42,017 bases of DNA from Bacillota bacterium (GCA_023398335.1 JAEWSJ010000031.1:1-42017); one strand, 5' to 3'; shown: positions 24,524 to 33,709, counted from the stretch's first letter. Notes: a model not told the origin generated them from the sequence alone. A program made the numbers and translations.

Positions 24524-26564
24524 TTTTATCACTTAATTCAACATCAAGATCACCTACAAAGATGTCGTCCTTTCCTAAAGCATTAGGAATGATTGTAAAG
24601 GTATTTGAAATACCATCTTGAGCATCGGAGAAAGGAAGCTTAGAAACAGAAGCTAAGGATTCTACAGCACCATGTGAATCACGTCCGTGCATTGGGTTAG
24701 CACCTGGAGCAAATGGTTCACCTTTTTTTCTACCATCTGGAGTAGAACCGGTGTTTTTACCATAGACGACGTTAGAAGTAATGGTCAGAATAGATGTTGT
24801 TGGAATACCACCTCTATAAGTGTGATTTTGTTTAACGAAAGTCATGAAAGAGTGAACTAAATCTTCAGCTATTTCATCAACTCTGTCATCATCATTACCA
24901 TATTTTGGGAAATCTCCTTCAATCTCGTAATCGGTGACAATTCCATCTTCATCACGAATGGTTTTTACTTTAGCGTATTTAATTGCGGAAAGAGAATCAG
25001 CAACAACGGATAAACCAGCAATACCAGTTGCAAACCATCTTGTTACTTTTTCATCATGTAAGGCCATTTGTAATTTTTCATAGCAATATTTATCATGCAT
25101 ATAGTGAATGATATTGAGAGCGTTGACATATACTCCTGCTAACCATTTCATCATATCTTTATATTTTTCAATCACTTCATCATAATCTAGATATTCAGAA
25201 GTAATAGGGCGATACTTAGGGCCAACTTGTTTCTTTGTAATTTCATCAACACCGCCATTTATTGCGTACAATAAACATTTCGCTAAGTTTGCACGAGCTC
25301 CAAAGAATTGCATTTCTTTACCTATTCTCATCGAAGAAACACAGCAAGCGATAGCATAGTCATCTCCATGAGTAACTCTCATTAAATCATCATTTTCATA
25401 TTGAATTGATGATGATTCGATTGAGGTTTTAGCACAGAAACGTTTGAAATTTAACGGTAATCTCTTAGACCAAAGTACTGTAAGATTTGGCTCAGGAGCA
25501 GTACCTAAATTCTTAAGAGTATGTAAGTATCTATAGGACATTTTTGTAACCATATGTCTTCCATCAATACCAACACCACCGATTGATTCAGTAACCCAGG
25601 TTGGATCTCCAGAGAAGAGGTCGTTGTATTCAGGAGTACGAGCAAATTTGACAAGTCTAAGTTTCATAATGAAATGATCGACAAATTCTTGAATTTGTTC
25701 TTCAGTATAGACACCATTTTTTAAATCTCTTTCAGCATAAACATCGATAAATGTTGATGTTCTTCCAAGAGACATGGCTGCGCCATTTTGTTCTTTAACT
25801 GCGGCAAGATAACCGAAATATAACCATTGAATAGCTTCTTTAGTATCTTTAGCTGGTCTTGAGATATCAAAGCCATAGATTTCACCTAATTTCTTTAAGT
25901 CTTCTAAAGCTCTAATTTGTTCACTTAATTCTTCACGTTCACGAATAACATCACTATACATGATGATTCGAGTATTATCTTTTTGATTTTTCTTATCTTC
26001 AATGAGTTTATCAACTCCGTATAAGGCAATACGACGATAATCTCCGATAATTCTTCCTCTACCATAAGCATCTGGTAAACCAGTGATAATATGAGAAGAA
26101 CGGCATGCTCTCATTTCTTCTGTATAAGCATCGAAGACTCCGGCGTTATGAGTTTTTCTATGTTCAGTAAAGAAATCTACTACTTCTTGATCAACGGAGT
26201 AGCCATTATCTTGGCAGGCTTTTACGGCCATTCTTATTCCACCATATGGTTGGAGAGATCTTTTAAATGGTTTATCAGTTTGGAAACCAACAATTTGTTC
26301 AAGATTTTTATTTAAATATCCAGCGTTATGTGAAGTGATTGTGGATATAATTTTGGTATCCATATCTAAAACTCCGCCTTTTATTCTTTCTTGTTTTGAA
26401 AGTTCCATTACTTGTGCCCATAATTCTTTTGTTGCACGAGTTGGATCAGCTAAAAACGAGTCATCTCCATCGTAAGGTGTGTAGTTTTCTTGAATGAAAT
26501 CTCTAACGTTGATTTCCCGTAACCATTTACCTTTTTTAAATCCTTGGTATTCTTCTTCAAACAT
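24507..26564 (-). CDS. pflB: Pyruvate formate-lyase core lacking the glycyl-radical domain
   Basis: A 685-residue protein; full PFL is about 740-760. It converts pyruvate and CoA to acetyl-CoA and formate in fermentation. The active-site pair is C407-C408 in YAIACCVSSM, and conserved blocks such as ITSHNAGYL, GLPDAYGRGRIIGDYRR and STPDGRKKGEPFAPGANPMHG are intact. The protein reaches NALGKDD (661-667), the point where PFL normally enters its C-terminal radical domain, then ends after an unrelated 18-residue tail. No RVSGYA motif is present. The missing domain is supplied by the 82-residue gene in the same operon. AGGAG precedes ATG 26564. Confidence 0.93.
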   Translation of the reverse strand: MFEEEYQGFKKGKWLREINVRDFIQENYTPYDGDDSFLADPTRATKELWAQVMELSKQERIKGGVLDMDTKIISTITSHNAGYLNKNLEQIVGFQTDKPFKRSLQPYGGIRMAVKACQDNGYSVDQEVVDFFTEHRKTHNAGVFDAYTEEMRACRSSHIITGLPDAYGRGRIIGDYRRIALYGVDKLIEDKKNQKDNTRIIMYSDVIREREELSEQIRALEDLKKLGEIYGFDISRPAKDTKEAIQWLYFGYLAAVKEQNGAAMSLGRTSTFIDVYAERDLKNGVYTEEQIQEFVDHFIMKLRLVKFARTPEYNDLFSGDPTWVTESIGGVGIDGRHMVTKMSYRYLHTLKNLGTAPEPNLTVLWSKRLPLNFKRFCAKTSIESSSIQYENDDLMRVTHGDDYAIACCVSSMRIGKEMQFFGARANLAKCLLYAINGGVDEITKKQVGPKYRPITSEYLDYDEVIEKYKDMMKWLAGVYVNALNIIHYMHDKYCYEKLQMALHDEKVTRWFATGIAGLSVVADSLSAIKYAKVKTIRDEDGIVTDYEIEGDFPKYGNDDDRVDEIAEDLVHSFMTFVKQNHTYRGGIPTTSILTITSNVVYGKNTGSTPDGRKKGEPFAPGANPMHGRDSHGAVESLASVSKLPFSDAQDGISNTFTIIPNALGKDDIFVGDLDVELSDKNGKKN

Positions 26565-26606
26565 ATTGTTTCTCCTTTTTATTTATTAGTACTATCGACA
26601 TTTTTT

Positions 26607-26634
26607 ATTATACATAAAGACGAATTTTTATAAA
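26607..26634 (-). promoter_or_regulatory. Promoter of the pfl operon
   Basis: On the minus strand TTTATA (26629-26634) and TATAAT (26607-26612) are 16 bases apart, about 40 bases before the pfl start. No FNR- or Rex-type palindrome was recognised beside it. Confidence 0.5.
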
Positions 26635-26685
26635 GAAATATGATAACAATTATAACCGATTTATAAAGTAAAGTGCTTACATTTA

Positions 26686-27954
26686 TTATTTAGCTTTTTT
26701 CTTTAACTCACTTAATTTAGTGGAACGCTTGATTTTTTTTAGTCTTTCGTAATTGATATTTAATGACTTTTCATAATTTCCTGTTAATCTAGGAATATAA
26801 AACACGCTTGATTCAAGCCCATCCGGTAAATATTCGATATATTCCCATAAATCAGGTCTGTCATAAGGATATTTATCTTCTTCTTTAGCGTTTACAGGAG
26901 TGTATTTTAAATAATCTCGAACCTCAGAAGGATATTTTTCAATAGAATCTAGAGCTTTAAAAAGGGCACTGGAAGCGGATTTTGATTTTGGTGATAAGGC
27001 TAGTTCGGTTACAGAGAAAGATAAAGGATAAACTGCTTCAGGCAAACCAACATCTTTTGCAACTTCACAGGCATGATAACAACGATCAACCGCTTGTGGG
27101 TTAGAAAGACCAACGTCTTCATATGCTGTAACTAGCAAGCGTCTTATAAGTCCTTCTAAATCTCCGGCTTGAATTAATTTGGCTAAATAATATAGCGCTG
27201 CATCAACTTCACTTCCACGAATGGATTTTTGAAAAGCCGAAACAGTGTCATAATGCTCATTTTCGTCTTTATCAGCGTAGAAGTTAGGTATGGAAGAAGT
27301 AGATAAAACATCTTCTTTAGTTATTTCATGAGTCGAAGAATAACTAAGAGCTAATGTTTCCATAAAATTGTAAGCGTAACGTAAGTCTCCTCCAGAAAGA
27401 GAAGCAATGGTACGAAGAGCATCTTTTGTAAATGAACGAGAAGAATTAAGTCCCTGCGGATTAGATATAGCTCGAGTTAAACCAATAATTACTTCATCAA
27501 TACTTAAGGGCGTAACCTCAAGAAGATGAGTACGAGAACGAATAGCAGGGTTTATCGATATCATTGGATTTGCTGTTGTTGCTCCAATCATATATATTGT
27601 TCCGTCTTCAATCGACGGTAATAATAAATCTTGTTTTTCTTTATTAAGACGATGAATTTCATCGATGATTAATATACAATCTGCATATAACTTAGCTTCT
27701 TTTATTGCGTTTTGAAGATCAGCCTTTGAAGATGTAACGGCATTTAATTTAATATAATGGACATTCATGGAATTAGCTAGAGCTTCAGCAATGGTGGTCT
27801 TGCCTGTTCCTGGACGACCAAAAAGAATAACGGATACTAAAGAGTTATTCTTAACACAGTTTGTTAAAAATCCGTTTTCTCCTACGATGGCTTTTTGACC
27901 AATAACTTCATTTAATGTTGTTGGTCTCATTCTATATGCTAATGGTTTTTTCAT
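26686..27954 (-). CDS. rarA: Replication-associated recombination protein RarA (MgsA)
   Basis: A 422-residue AAA+ ATPase of normal family length that acts at stalled replication forks. Walker A GRPGTGKT is at 46-53, Walker B IIDEIHR near 96-102, sensor 1 in IGATTANP, and the arginine-finger region in AIRSRTHLL. The C-terminal tetramerisation domain carries the RGSEVDAALYYLAKLIQAGD block diagnostic for RarA/WRNIP1. GAGG lies before ATG 27954. It is divergent from the 28059 operon, and a perfect 12-bp palindrome AAAAACGTTTTT (27989-28000) lies between. Confidence 0.97.
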   Translation of the reverse strand: MKKPLAYRMRPTTLNEVIGQKAIVGENGFLTNCVKNNSLVSVILFGRPGTGKTTIAEALANSMNVHYIKLNAVTSSKADLQNAIKEAKLYADCILIIDEIHRLNKEKQDLLLPSIEDGTIYMIGATTANPMISINPAIRSRTHLLEVTPLSIDEVIIGLTRAISNPQGLNSSRSFTKDALRTIASLSGGDLRYAYNFMETLALSYSSTHEITKEDVLSTSSIPNFYADKDENEHYDTVSAFQKSIRGSEVDAALYYLAKLIQAGDLEGLIRRLLVTAYEDVGLSNPQAVDRCYHACEVAKDVGLPEAVYPLSFSVTELALSPKSKSASSALFKALDSIEKYPSEVRDYLKYTPVNAKEEDKYPYDRPDLWEYIEYLPDGLESSVFYIPRLTGNYEKSLNINYERLKKIKRSTKLSELKKKAK

Positions 27955-28006
27955 GAAATTATCCTCATAGTTAAAATTATAGCATGTTAAAAACGTTTTT
28001 TATTAA

Positions 28007-28035
28007 TTTACATATCAATTTAAATAAAGTAAAAT
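28007..28035 (+). promoter_or_regulatory. Promoter of the 28059-dtd-mnmA-Nudix operon
   Basis: TTTACA (28007-28012) and TAAAAT (28030-28035) are exactly 17 bases apart and 23 bases upstream of the first start codon. Confidence 0.55.
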
Positions 28036-28058
28036 AAATAGGACAGGAGGATGATAAA

Positions 28059-28328
28059 ATGCGCAAGAAAAATATTAATTCAAATGAATCAGTTAACTTG
28101 ATTGAACAAATTGTAAAAAGCAATCCTGCTGTCGTGAAAATTGATAATAAAAACACCGTTGAAAAAGGTTATGATGTTAATCAAAGAGTAACTGATAATG
28201 AAGATGAAAAATCCTTTATTATACGTACTTCTCCTTTTGTTAAAGATGAGATTTTTGATTCTTATAATCCGGAAGAAGTTGAACAAATAACTTTAAAAAG
28301 AGTTGTTAAAAAGAAAAAAGGCAAGTAA
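28059..28328 (+). CDS. Small basic-tailed protein of unknown function
   Basis: An 89-residue soluble protein with an Asn/Lys-rich N-terminus and a strongly basic end (KRVVKKKKGK) that could bind nucleic acid or the ribosome. The middle is acidic and probably disordered. No family was recognised. A very good GGAGG site precedes ATG 28059, and the gene lies 3 bases before dtd, which argues for a real, expressed gene in a translation-related operon. Confidence 0.65.
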   Translation: MRKKNINSNESVNLIEQIVKSNPAVVKIDNKNTVEKGYDVNQRVTDNEDEKSFIIRTSPFVKDEIFDSYNPEEVEQITLKRVVKKKKGK

Positions 28329-28331
28329 GAA

Positions 28332-28790
28332 ATGAGATTTGTTATTCAAGTATGCGATAGTGGGTCGGTTTCAATTGATTCAAAAGTGGTCTCCTCGATA
28401 AAAAAAGGGGAAGTGGTTTTAGTATCTTTTACTCCGTCTGATAATGAAAAAATCGTTGACCGAATGATTGATAAATTAGTTAAACTTAGAATATTTCCAG
28501 ATGAAAAAGGAATGACAAACTTGTCGATAGATAAAGTGAATGGAGAGTTTTTGTGCGTTTCTCAGTTTACTTTATATGCCTCGCTTAACGAAGGCAATAG
28601 ACCCGCTTTTATCAATTGTATGAAACCAGATGAGGCAAGAAAACTATATGGTTATTTTTGTGAAAAGATGAGTGCTAAATATTCAAAAGTTCAGTATGGA
28701 GTATTTCAAGCAGACATGAAAGTAAGTCTTGTAAATGACGGTCCATTTACAGTTATTTTAGATTCTAAGGAGTTAGGTTATGGCGACTAA
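28332..28790 (+). CDS. dtd: D-aminoacyl-tRNA deacylase
   Basis: A 152-residue cytosolic enzyme that removes D-amino acids from tRNA. The SQFTLYA motif (about 78-84) and the C-terminal NDGPFTVILDS with the Gly-cis-Pro pair are the two signature active-site elements. The N-terminal part is more divergent than usual (CDSGSVSIDSKVV), but length and both motifs match. AAGG precedes ATG 28332, and the end of the gene overlaps mnmA by 11 bases. Confidence 0.93.
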   Translation: MRFVIQVCDSGSVSIDSKVVSSIKKGEVVLVSFTPSDNEKIVDRMIDKLVKLRIFPDEKGMTNLSIDKVNGEFLCVSQFTLYASLNEGNRPAFINCMKPDEARKLYGYFCEKMSAKYSKVQYGVFQADMKVSLVNDGPFTVILDSKELGYGD

Positions 28791-29919
28791 AGTTTTATTA
28801 GGCTTATCGGGCGGAGTTGATTCCGCTGTTGCTGCATATTTATTGAAACAACAAGGATATGACGTAACTTGTTGCTTTATGCGTAACTGGGATAGCATTA
28901 CTAATAATGATATTAAAGGTAATCCAACTTTAAATGGGTCTAAATGTAGTCAAGAACTTGATTATGACGACGCTTGTAAAGTTGCTGAAGAACTTAATCT
29001 TCCAATTTTGCGTGTCGATTTTATTGAAGAATATTGGAACAATGTTTTTGCAATGTTTATTCGTGAATATGAGAGAGGACGTACTCCTAATCCAGATGTA
29101 TTTTGTAATAAATACATTAAATTTGAAGCGTTTAGAAAATATGCTAAGCAACATGGATTTGAAAAAATTGCTATGGGACATTACGCAAAAAAAGTTGTTG
29201 ATCAAGATGGCTTTGCTTATTTATATAAAGCGGATGATAGAAAAAAAGATCAATCGTATTTTCTTTCGGAAATTAATGAAGAACAACTTCAAGATGCGTT
29301 ATTTCCATTAGCGGATATTGAAAAAACAGAAGTAAGAAGAATAGCAATTGAACAAAATCTTGCTGTTGCTAAGAAGAAAGATTCTACTGGGGTTTGTTTT
29401 ATTGGAGAAAGAAATTTTAAACAATTCTTATCGAATTATTTACCAGCTCAACCAGGAGATATTGTTGATATAGTATCGAAAAAAGTGATTGGTAAACACG
29501 ATGGTGTTTTATATTATACTGTTGGTCAACATCGTGGCTTAGACATCGGTGGTATTGTTGGATTTAAAACTGAACCTTTCTTTGTTGTCGGCAAAGATGT
29601 TAAAAATAATATTTTGTATGTTGGACAAGAAGAAAATGAATATATGTATTCTTATTGCTGCAAGCTTACTAATGTTAATTTAATCATGCGAGAAACTCCT
29701 AAAGTTAAAATATCTTGTAACGCAAAATTTCGTTACCGTGGCAATGATATGCCAGTTGAATTTGAATATATTTCTGCGAATGAAGCGTATTTGCATTATA
29801 ACAAGTACAAATATATTGCAAAAGGACAAATCGCTGTTTTATATGATGGAGATAGATGTCTAGGTGGAGGTATTATTGATGAAATCTATAAAGAAAACGG
29901 AGATAGAATCGAATACTGA
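28780..29919 (+). CDS. mnmA: tRNA-specific 2-thiouridylase MnmA
   Basis: A 379-residue enzyme that thiolates U34 of tRNA-Lys, -Glu and -Gln. The PP-loop is SGGVDS (10-15); catalytic cysteines are C109 (PNPDVFCNKYIKF) and C206 (STGVCFIGE), with the tRNA-binding domains following. Two of its likely substrates, tRNA-Lys(UUU) and tRNA-Gln(UUG), are encoded at 1777-1934. AAGGAG lies 7 bases before ATG 28780, inside dtd. Its 3' end overlaps the Nudix gene by 41 bases. Confidence 0.97.
   Translation: MATKVLLGLSGGVDSAVAAYLLKQQGYDVTCCFMRNWDSITNNDIKGNPTLNGSKCSQELDYDDACKVAEELNLPILRVDFIEEYWNNVFAMFIREYERGRTPNPDVFCNKYIKFEAFRKYAKQHGFEKIAMGHYAKKVVDQDGFAYLYKADDRKKDQSYFLSEINEEQLQDALFPLADIEKTEVRRIAIEQNLAVAKKKDSTGVCFIGERNFKQFLSNYLPAQPGDIVDIVSKKVIGKHDGVLYYTVGQHRGLDIGGIVGFKTEPFFVVGKDVKNNILYVGQEENEYMYSYCCKLTNVNLIMRETPKVKISCNAKFRYRGNDMPVEFEYISANEAYLHYNKYKYIAKGQIAVLYDGDRCLGGGIIDEIYKENGDRIEY
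29863..29870 (+). promoter_or_regulatory. Ribosome binding site deciding the Nudix start
   Basis: GGTGGAGG lies 8 bases before ATG 29879. The in-frame GTG at 29864 falls inside it and is rejected as the start. Confidence 0.65.
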
Positions 29920-30451
29920 TCTAATCGATATTGAACTACAAGATACTTCTTTTAAAAAGAGAAATAATATTGAGGGATATAAGGAACGTAATATCGTTAG
30001 AGCAATAGTAGAAGTGGAAGAAAATAAGTTTGTGTTTGTAAATATTGTTCGTGACGATGAATTTGGAAAACTTGAGTATATTGAAACTTCTGGCGGAGGT
30101 GTTGAATTAAATGAAAGTCTTGAAGAAGCATTAAAAAGAGAAATGCAAGAAGAATTAGGATATAAAATTGAAATTATAAAGTACCTTGGTAAAATAGTAG
30201 ATTACTATAATTTGATCGATAGAAAAAATATTAATAATTATTTTTTAGTTCGCAAAACCGGTGATGTAAATCAATCATTGACTGATGATGAGAAGAATTT
30301 ATTTCACCTTAAAAGAGTGATTATGTCTCTTGATGAGGCGAAAAAAGAATATGCCAAACATAAAAACGATAAATTAGGATATTTGATTTATCAACGTGAA
30401 ATTGTAGTTGTTGAAAAAGCAAAAAATTTTTTAATTGATACTTCTTGTTAA
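29879..30451 (+). CDS. Nudix hydrolase
   Basis: A 190-residue protein with a complete Nudix box: GGGVELNESLEEALKREM continuing QEELGY, giving G-x5-E-x7-R-E-U-x-E-E-x-G-U with the metal-binding REMQEE. Such enzymes split nucleoside diphosphates linked to another moiety, for example ADP-ribose, NADH or oxidised nucleotides; the substrate is not predictable. ATG 29879 is set by the GGTGGAGG site. It overlaps mnmA by 41 bases and is the last gene of that operon. Confidence 0.92.
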   Translation: MKSIKKTEIESNTDLIDIELQDTSFKKRNNIEGYKERNIVRAIVEVEENKFVFVNIVRDDEFGKLEYIETSGGGVELNESLEEALKREMQEELGYKIEIIKYLGKIVDYYNLIDRKNINNYFLVRKTGDVNQSLTDDEKNLFHLKRVIMSLDEAKKEYAKHKNDKLGYLIYQREIVVVEKAKNFLIDTSC

Positions 30452-30489
30452 CAATATGTGTCATTTGGTCAACTTAGTGTGATAAATTC

Positions 30490-30517
30490 TTGTAAATTTT
30501 CAGTAATAATTTATAAT
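30490..30517 (+). promoter_or_regulatory. Promoter of the rimO operon
   Basis: TTGTAA (30490-30495) and TATAAT (30512-30517) are 16 bases apart, about 60 bases before rimO. Confidence 0.6.
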
Positions 30518-30580
30518 ATAACTATTCATGTTTGTATGGCTTTTTAAATATGAAAATTTTTATGCAAGGAGAGTTTTAAA

Positions 30581-31879
30581 ATGAATGTTGGAATGATCAG
30601 CTTAGGGTGCGCTAAAAACAAGGTTGATAGCGAAGAAGTATTAAGCTTTTTATATAGAAATAGTTTCAATATTGTTTCTGACCCTAATGCTGCAGATATA
30701 CTTATTGTTAATACTTGTGGTTTTATTGAGGAAGCAAAAAAAGAAGCGATAGATACGATTTTCGATACGTTGAAATACAAAAAAATAACAGTCGTTATTG
30801 GTTGTTTAGTTGAACGTTATTTCGATGAATTAAAAAGAGATATTCCTGAAGTAGATTTGTTTGTCCCAATTCGTGAATATAAGAACTTTGGACATCTTTT
30901 GGAAGCAGTCATCAAAGGCAAAAAAATGGAAGGGAAGGTTGAATTAACTAAACGCCTTTATTCAACACCGCAGTACCAAGCTTATCTTCAAATATCCGAC
31001 GGATGTAACAACAGATGTACCTATTGTGCAATTCCGTTAATTAGAGGTGGATTCCGTAGTTATCCACTTGATGAATTGAAAGTTACAATTGATGATTTAG
31101 ACAAAAAAGGAATCGAAGAAGTAGTCGTTATTTCACAAGATACAACTCGTTATGGTAGTGATTTAGTTGGACAAAATATCAATACTTGTACTTTGCTTCG
31201 TGAAGTATTAAAGCACGAAAATTTTAAATTTATACGTTTGCTGTATCTTTATCCTGATGAAATAACTGATGAGTTAATTGACTTATTTAGAAATAATCCA
31301 CGTTTAACTCCATATTTTGATGTACCGATTCAACACTCGGAAGATCATGTTTTACGGGATATGCATCGACGTGGCAACAAAGAACTATTAATCAACTTAT
31401 TTAAAAAGATAAGAGAAAAAGTTCCACACGCTATTATTCGTACAACTCTTATTGTTGGCTTTCCGGGAGAAGCAAGAGAAGATGTAGTTAATCTTGATAA
31501 CTTTATTCGTGAAGTTAAGTTTGATCACCTTGGTGTTTTTAAGTATTCACGCGAAGAAGACACAGCTTCATATGATTTTGCTAATCAAGTGGCTGAGAGA
31601 GAAAAAACAATTAGATATAATAAAATTATGAAAACTCAAACTGCTATATCTTACAGTTTGAATAAAAAAAGAATTGGTGAGGTACTTGATGTCTTAATTA
31701 CTTCATATGATGAAAAGACTTATTCTTATGAAGGAGTATGCTATTTATTTGCTCCGGATGATATTGATGGTAGTTTAACCATTTATTCAAAAGATGAGTT
31801 AGAGATAGGAAAAATGTATAAAGCAAAAATAGTAAATGCTTCAATATACGATTTAGATGCGGAGGTTATCTCCGACTAA
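30581..31879 (+). CDS. rimO: Ribosomal protein S12 methylthiotransferase RimO
   Basis: A 432-residue radical SAM enzyme that methylthiolates the conserved Asp of ribosomal protein S12. The first cluster is held by C10 (SLGCAKNKVDSE), C46 (NTCGFIEEAK) and C75 (IGCLVERY); the radical SAM cluster by C142, C146 and C149 (CNNRCTYCAIP). The SLGCAKN and GCLVERY strings distinguish RimO from MiaB. A C-terminal TRAM domain closes the protein. AAGGAG precedes ATG 30581. It heads a five-gene operon with very small gaps. Confidence 0.96.
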   Translation: MNVGMISLGCAKNKVDSEEVLSFLYRNSFNIVSDPNAADILIVNTCGFIEEAKKEAIDTIFDTLKYKKITVVIGCLVERYFDELKRDIPEVDLFVPIREYKNFGHLLEAVIKGKKMEGKVELTKRLYSTPQYQAYLQISDGCNNRCTYCAIPLIRGGFRSYPLDELKVTIDDLDKKGIEEVVVISQDTTRYGSDLVGQNINTCTLLREVLKHENFKFIRLLYLYPDEITDELIDLFRNNPRLTPYFDVPIQHSEDHVLRDMHRRGNKELLINLFKKIREKVPHAIIRTTLIVGFPGEAREDVVNLDNFIREVKFDHLGVFKYSREEDTASYDFANQVAEREKTIRYNKIMKTQTAISYSLNKKRIGEVLDVLITSYDEKTYSYEGVCYLFAPDDIDGSLTIYSKDELEIGKMYKAKIVNASIYDLDAEVISD

Positions 31880-31898
31880 ATAAAAAACAGGAGAAATT

Positions 31899-33707
31899 AT
31901 GTTATTTGGAAAATATGTAAATCAATTTTACAAAAAATACTGGTACCATTTTGTCTTTGGAATACTATTCTTGGTTATAATTGATGTATTACAATTATTT
32001 ATTCCAAGTATTATCGGACAAATTGTTGGTATCTTTTCAGAAGATAATCCAGACCCAGGAGCTATTCAAGCTTTCTGGAGCAAAGGATTTATGGAAGTAG
32101 GTGGCTTTAGTTATTACATTATGTGCTTGTTTAGCATTGGATGTGGTATGCTTGTCGGTCGTACTGGATGGAGAATTGCTATCAATAGATTAGGTATTAA
32201 GATTGATAGAGATATGCGTTTAAAATTATTTGATCACGCTGAACAATTGTCTGTTTCTTTTTATAATACACAAAAGACCGGCTCTTTGATGACGCTATTT
32301 AATAACGATCTTGAAGCTATTAAGTCAGCCTTTACAGAAGGAATAATTTATATTGTTGATGGCTTGGTTTTAGGCACGCTTGCGATGGTTAATCTTTTTT
32401 CGATTAACTGGTTTTTAGCACTTTTATCTATCGTTCCACTTTCATTAATGGCGATTCTTGGTAAAGTGATTGGAGAGATTGAATCGAAAAGATATACAGC
32501 TCAATTAAATGCTTTTGATCGTATGTCAGATTTTGCTCAAGAAAACTTCACTGGTATAGCAGTTATTAAAGCGTTTATTCGTGAAAAACACGAGATAAAT
32601 ACATTTAAGAATTTAAATAAAATCAATCATGACGCTAGTTTGGCATATGTTCGTTTTTCGATTATTCTTAATGCGTTAATCGATTTGCTTATCTACTGTG
32701 TTGCTATATTGATTATGTTCGTTGGAGGATTCTTTGCGATTGGAAAGAATTTACCAGAAATCTTCCTTGTTCAAGGAGAGTTCAACACTGAAAGTTTAAC
32801 AAAATTCATGGGCTATTTTGATTCGTTAATCTGGCCAATGATTGCTGTAGGTATGCTTATTGATATTAAAGCTAGATCGCGTTCATCGTTAAAAAAGGTA
32901 TCTGAATTTTTGGATACTAAAGCTGATTTAAAAGATGTCAATGATTCAGACGAAGAAGAACCTTTAAGGGGAGAAATCACTTTCAAAGATTTGAATTTTA
33001 ATTATCCGGACAGTGATGCGTTAGTTTTAAAAGAAATTAATATGACAATTCGTGAAGGTGAAACTTTAGGTATTGTCGGTCGTACTGGAAGTGGGAAATC
33101 TACTCTGGTTAAAGTATTGTTAAAAATATACAATATTGATGATGGTAAATTATTCTTTGATGGAAAAGATATAAATTCTATTTCAGCAAAACATATTCGT
33201 AATAATATTGGATATGTTGCTCAAAACGCTTTCTTATTCTCTGATCTTATCGAAAATAATATTGCGTTTAGTGGTGAGTCTTCTTTTGACACAATTAAAC
33301 AAGCTGCTAGTTTTGCTTGTGTTGATGATTCGATCGTGTCTTTTAAAGATGGTTATAAAACATTAATTGGAGAAAAGGGCACATCTCTATCTGGTGGTCA
33401 AAAGCAACGTATCGCAATGGCGCGTGCTATTGTAAAGAATCCAGCAATACTAATTCTTGATGATTCGGTTAGTGCGGTTGATAGTGATACAGAGACAAAG
33501 ATTTTGGCAAATATAGATAAATTACGTAAAGGAAAAACAACTTTGATTGTTTCCTCACGTATCAGTGTTGTTGAAAATCTCGATCATATTGTCATGATGG
33601 AAAATGGACAAATTGTCGGTTGTGGAACACATGAAGAATTATTATCTTCTTGTAAGAGCTATGCCACTATTGTTCGTTTGCAAGAACTTGAAAAGGAGGC
33701 TAAATAA
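31899..33707 (+). CDS. Heterodimeric ABC exporter, degenerate-site subunit
   Basis: A 602-residue half-transporter: six membrane helices (residues 1-330) and an ATPase domain. Walker A GRTGSGKS is at 394-401 and LSGGQ at 497-501, but Walker B reads LILDD with D522 in place of the catalytic Glu, and the switch His is Ser (IVSSRISVV). This is the pattern of the non-catalytic partner in heterodimers such as LmrC, BmrC or TM287. The partner gene starts 2 bases downstream. The pair likely exports drugs or lipids from the inner leaflet of the membrane; substrate unknown. Confidence 0.93.
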   Translation: MLFGKYVNQFYKKYWYHFVFGILFLVIIDVLQLFIPSIIGQIVGIFSEDNPDPGAIQAFWSKGFMEVGGFSYYIMCLFSIGCGMLVGRTGWRIAINRLGIKIDRDMRLKLFDHAEQLSVSFYNTQKTGSLMTLFNNDLEAIKSAFTEGIIYIVDGLVLGTLAMVNLFSINWFLALLSIVPLSLMAILGKVIGEIESKRYTAQLNAFDRMSDFAQENFTGIAVIKAFIREKHEINTFKNLNKINHDASLAYVRFSIILNALIDLLIYCVAILIMFVGGFFAIGKNLPEIFLVQGEFNTESLTKFMGYFDSLIWPMIAVGMLIDIKARSRSSLKKVSEFLDTKADLKDVNDSDEEEPLRGEITFKDLNFNYPDSDALVLKEINMTIREGETLGIVGRTGSGKSTLVKVLLKIYNIDDGKLFFDGKDINSISAKHIRNNIGYVAQNAFLFSDLIENNIAFSGESSFDTIKQAASFACVDDSIVSFKDGYKTLIGEKGTSLSGGQKQRIAMARAIVKNPAILILDDSVSAVDSDTETKILANIDKLRKGKTTLIVSSRISVVENLDHIVMMENGQIVGCGTHEELLSSCKSYATIVRLQELEKEAK

Positions 33708-33709
33708 TT

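Noticed and set aside
24051..26564. Sequencing or assembly frameshift as the cause of the PFL split
   Set aside because: One indel cannot explain it: the radical domain's first half occurs twice, each copy has its own start, and the active copy has its own AAGGAG site.
26613..26680. FNR- or Rex-type operator upstream of the pfl operon
   Set aside because: No TTGAT-N4-ATCAA or TTGTGAA-type inverted repeat is present.
28934..29311. A 125-codon plus-strand frame inside mnmA
   Set aside because: It lies in another frame within a fully conserved mnmA and has no recognised motif.
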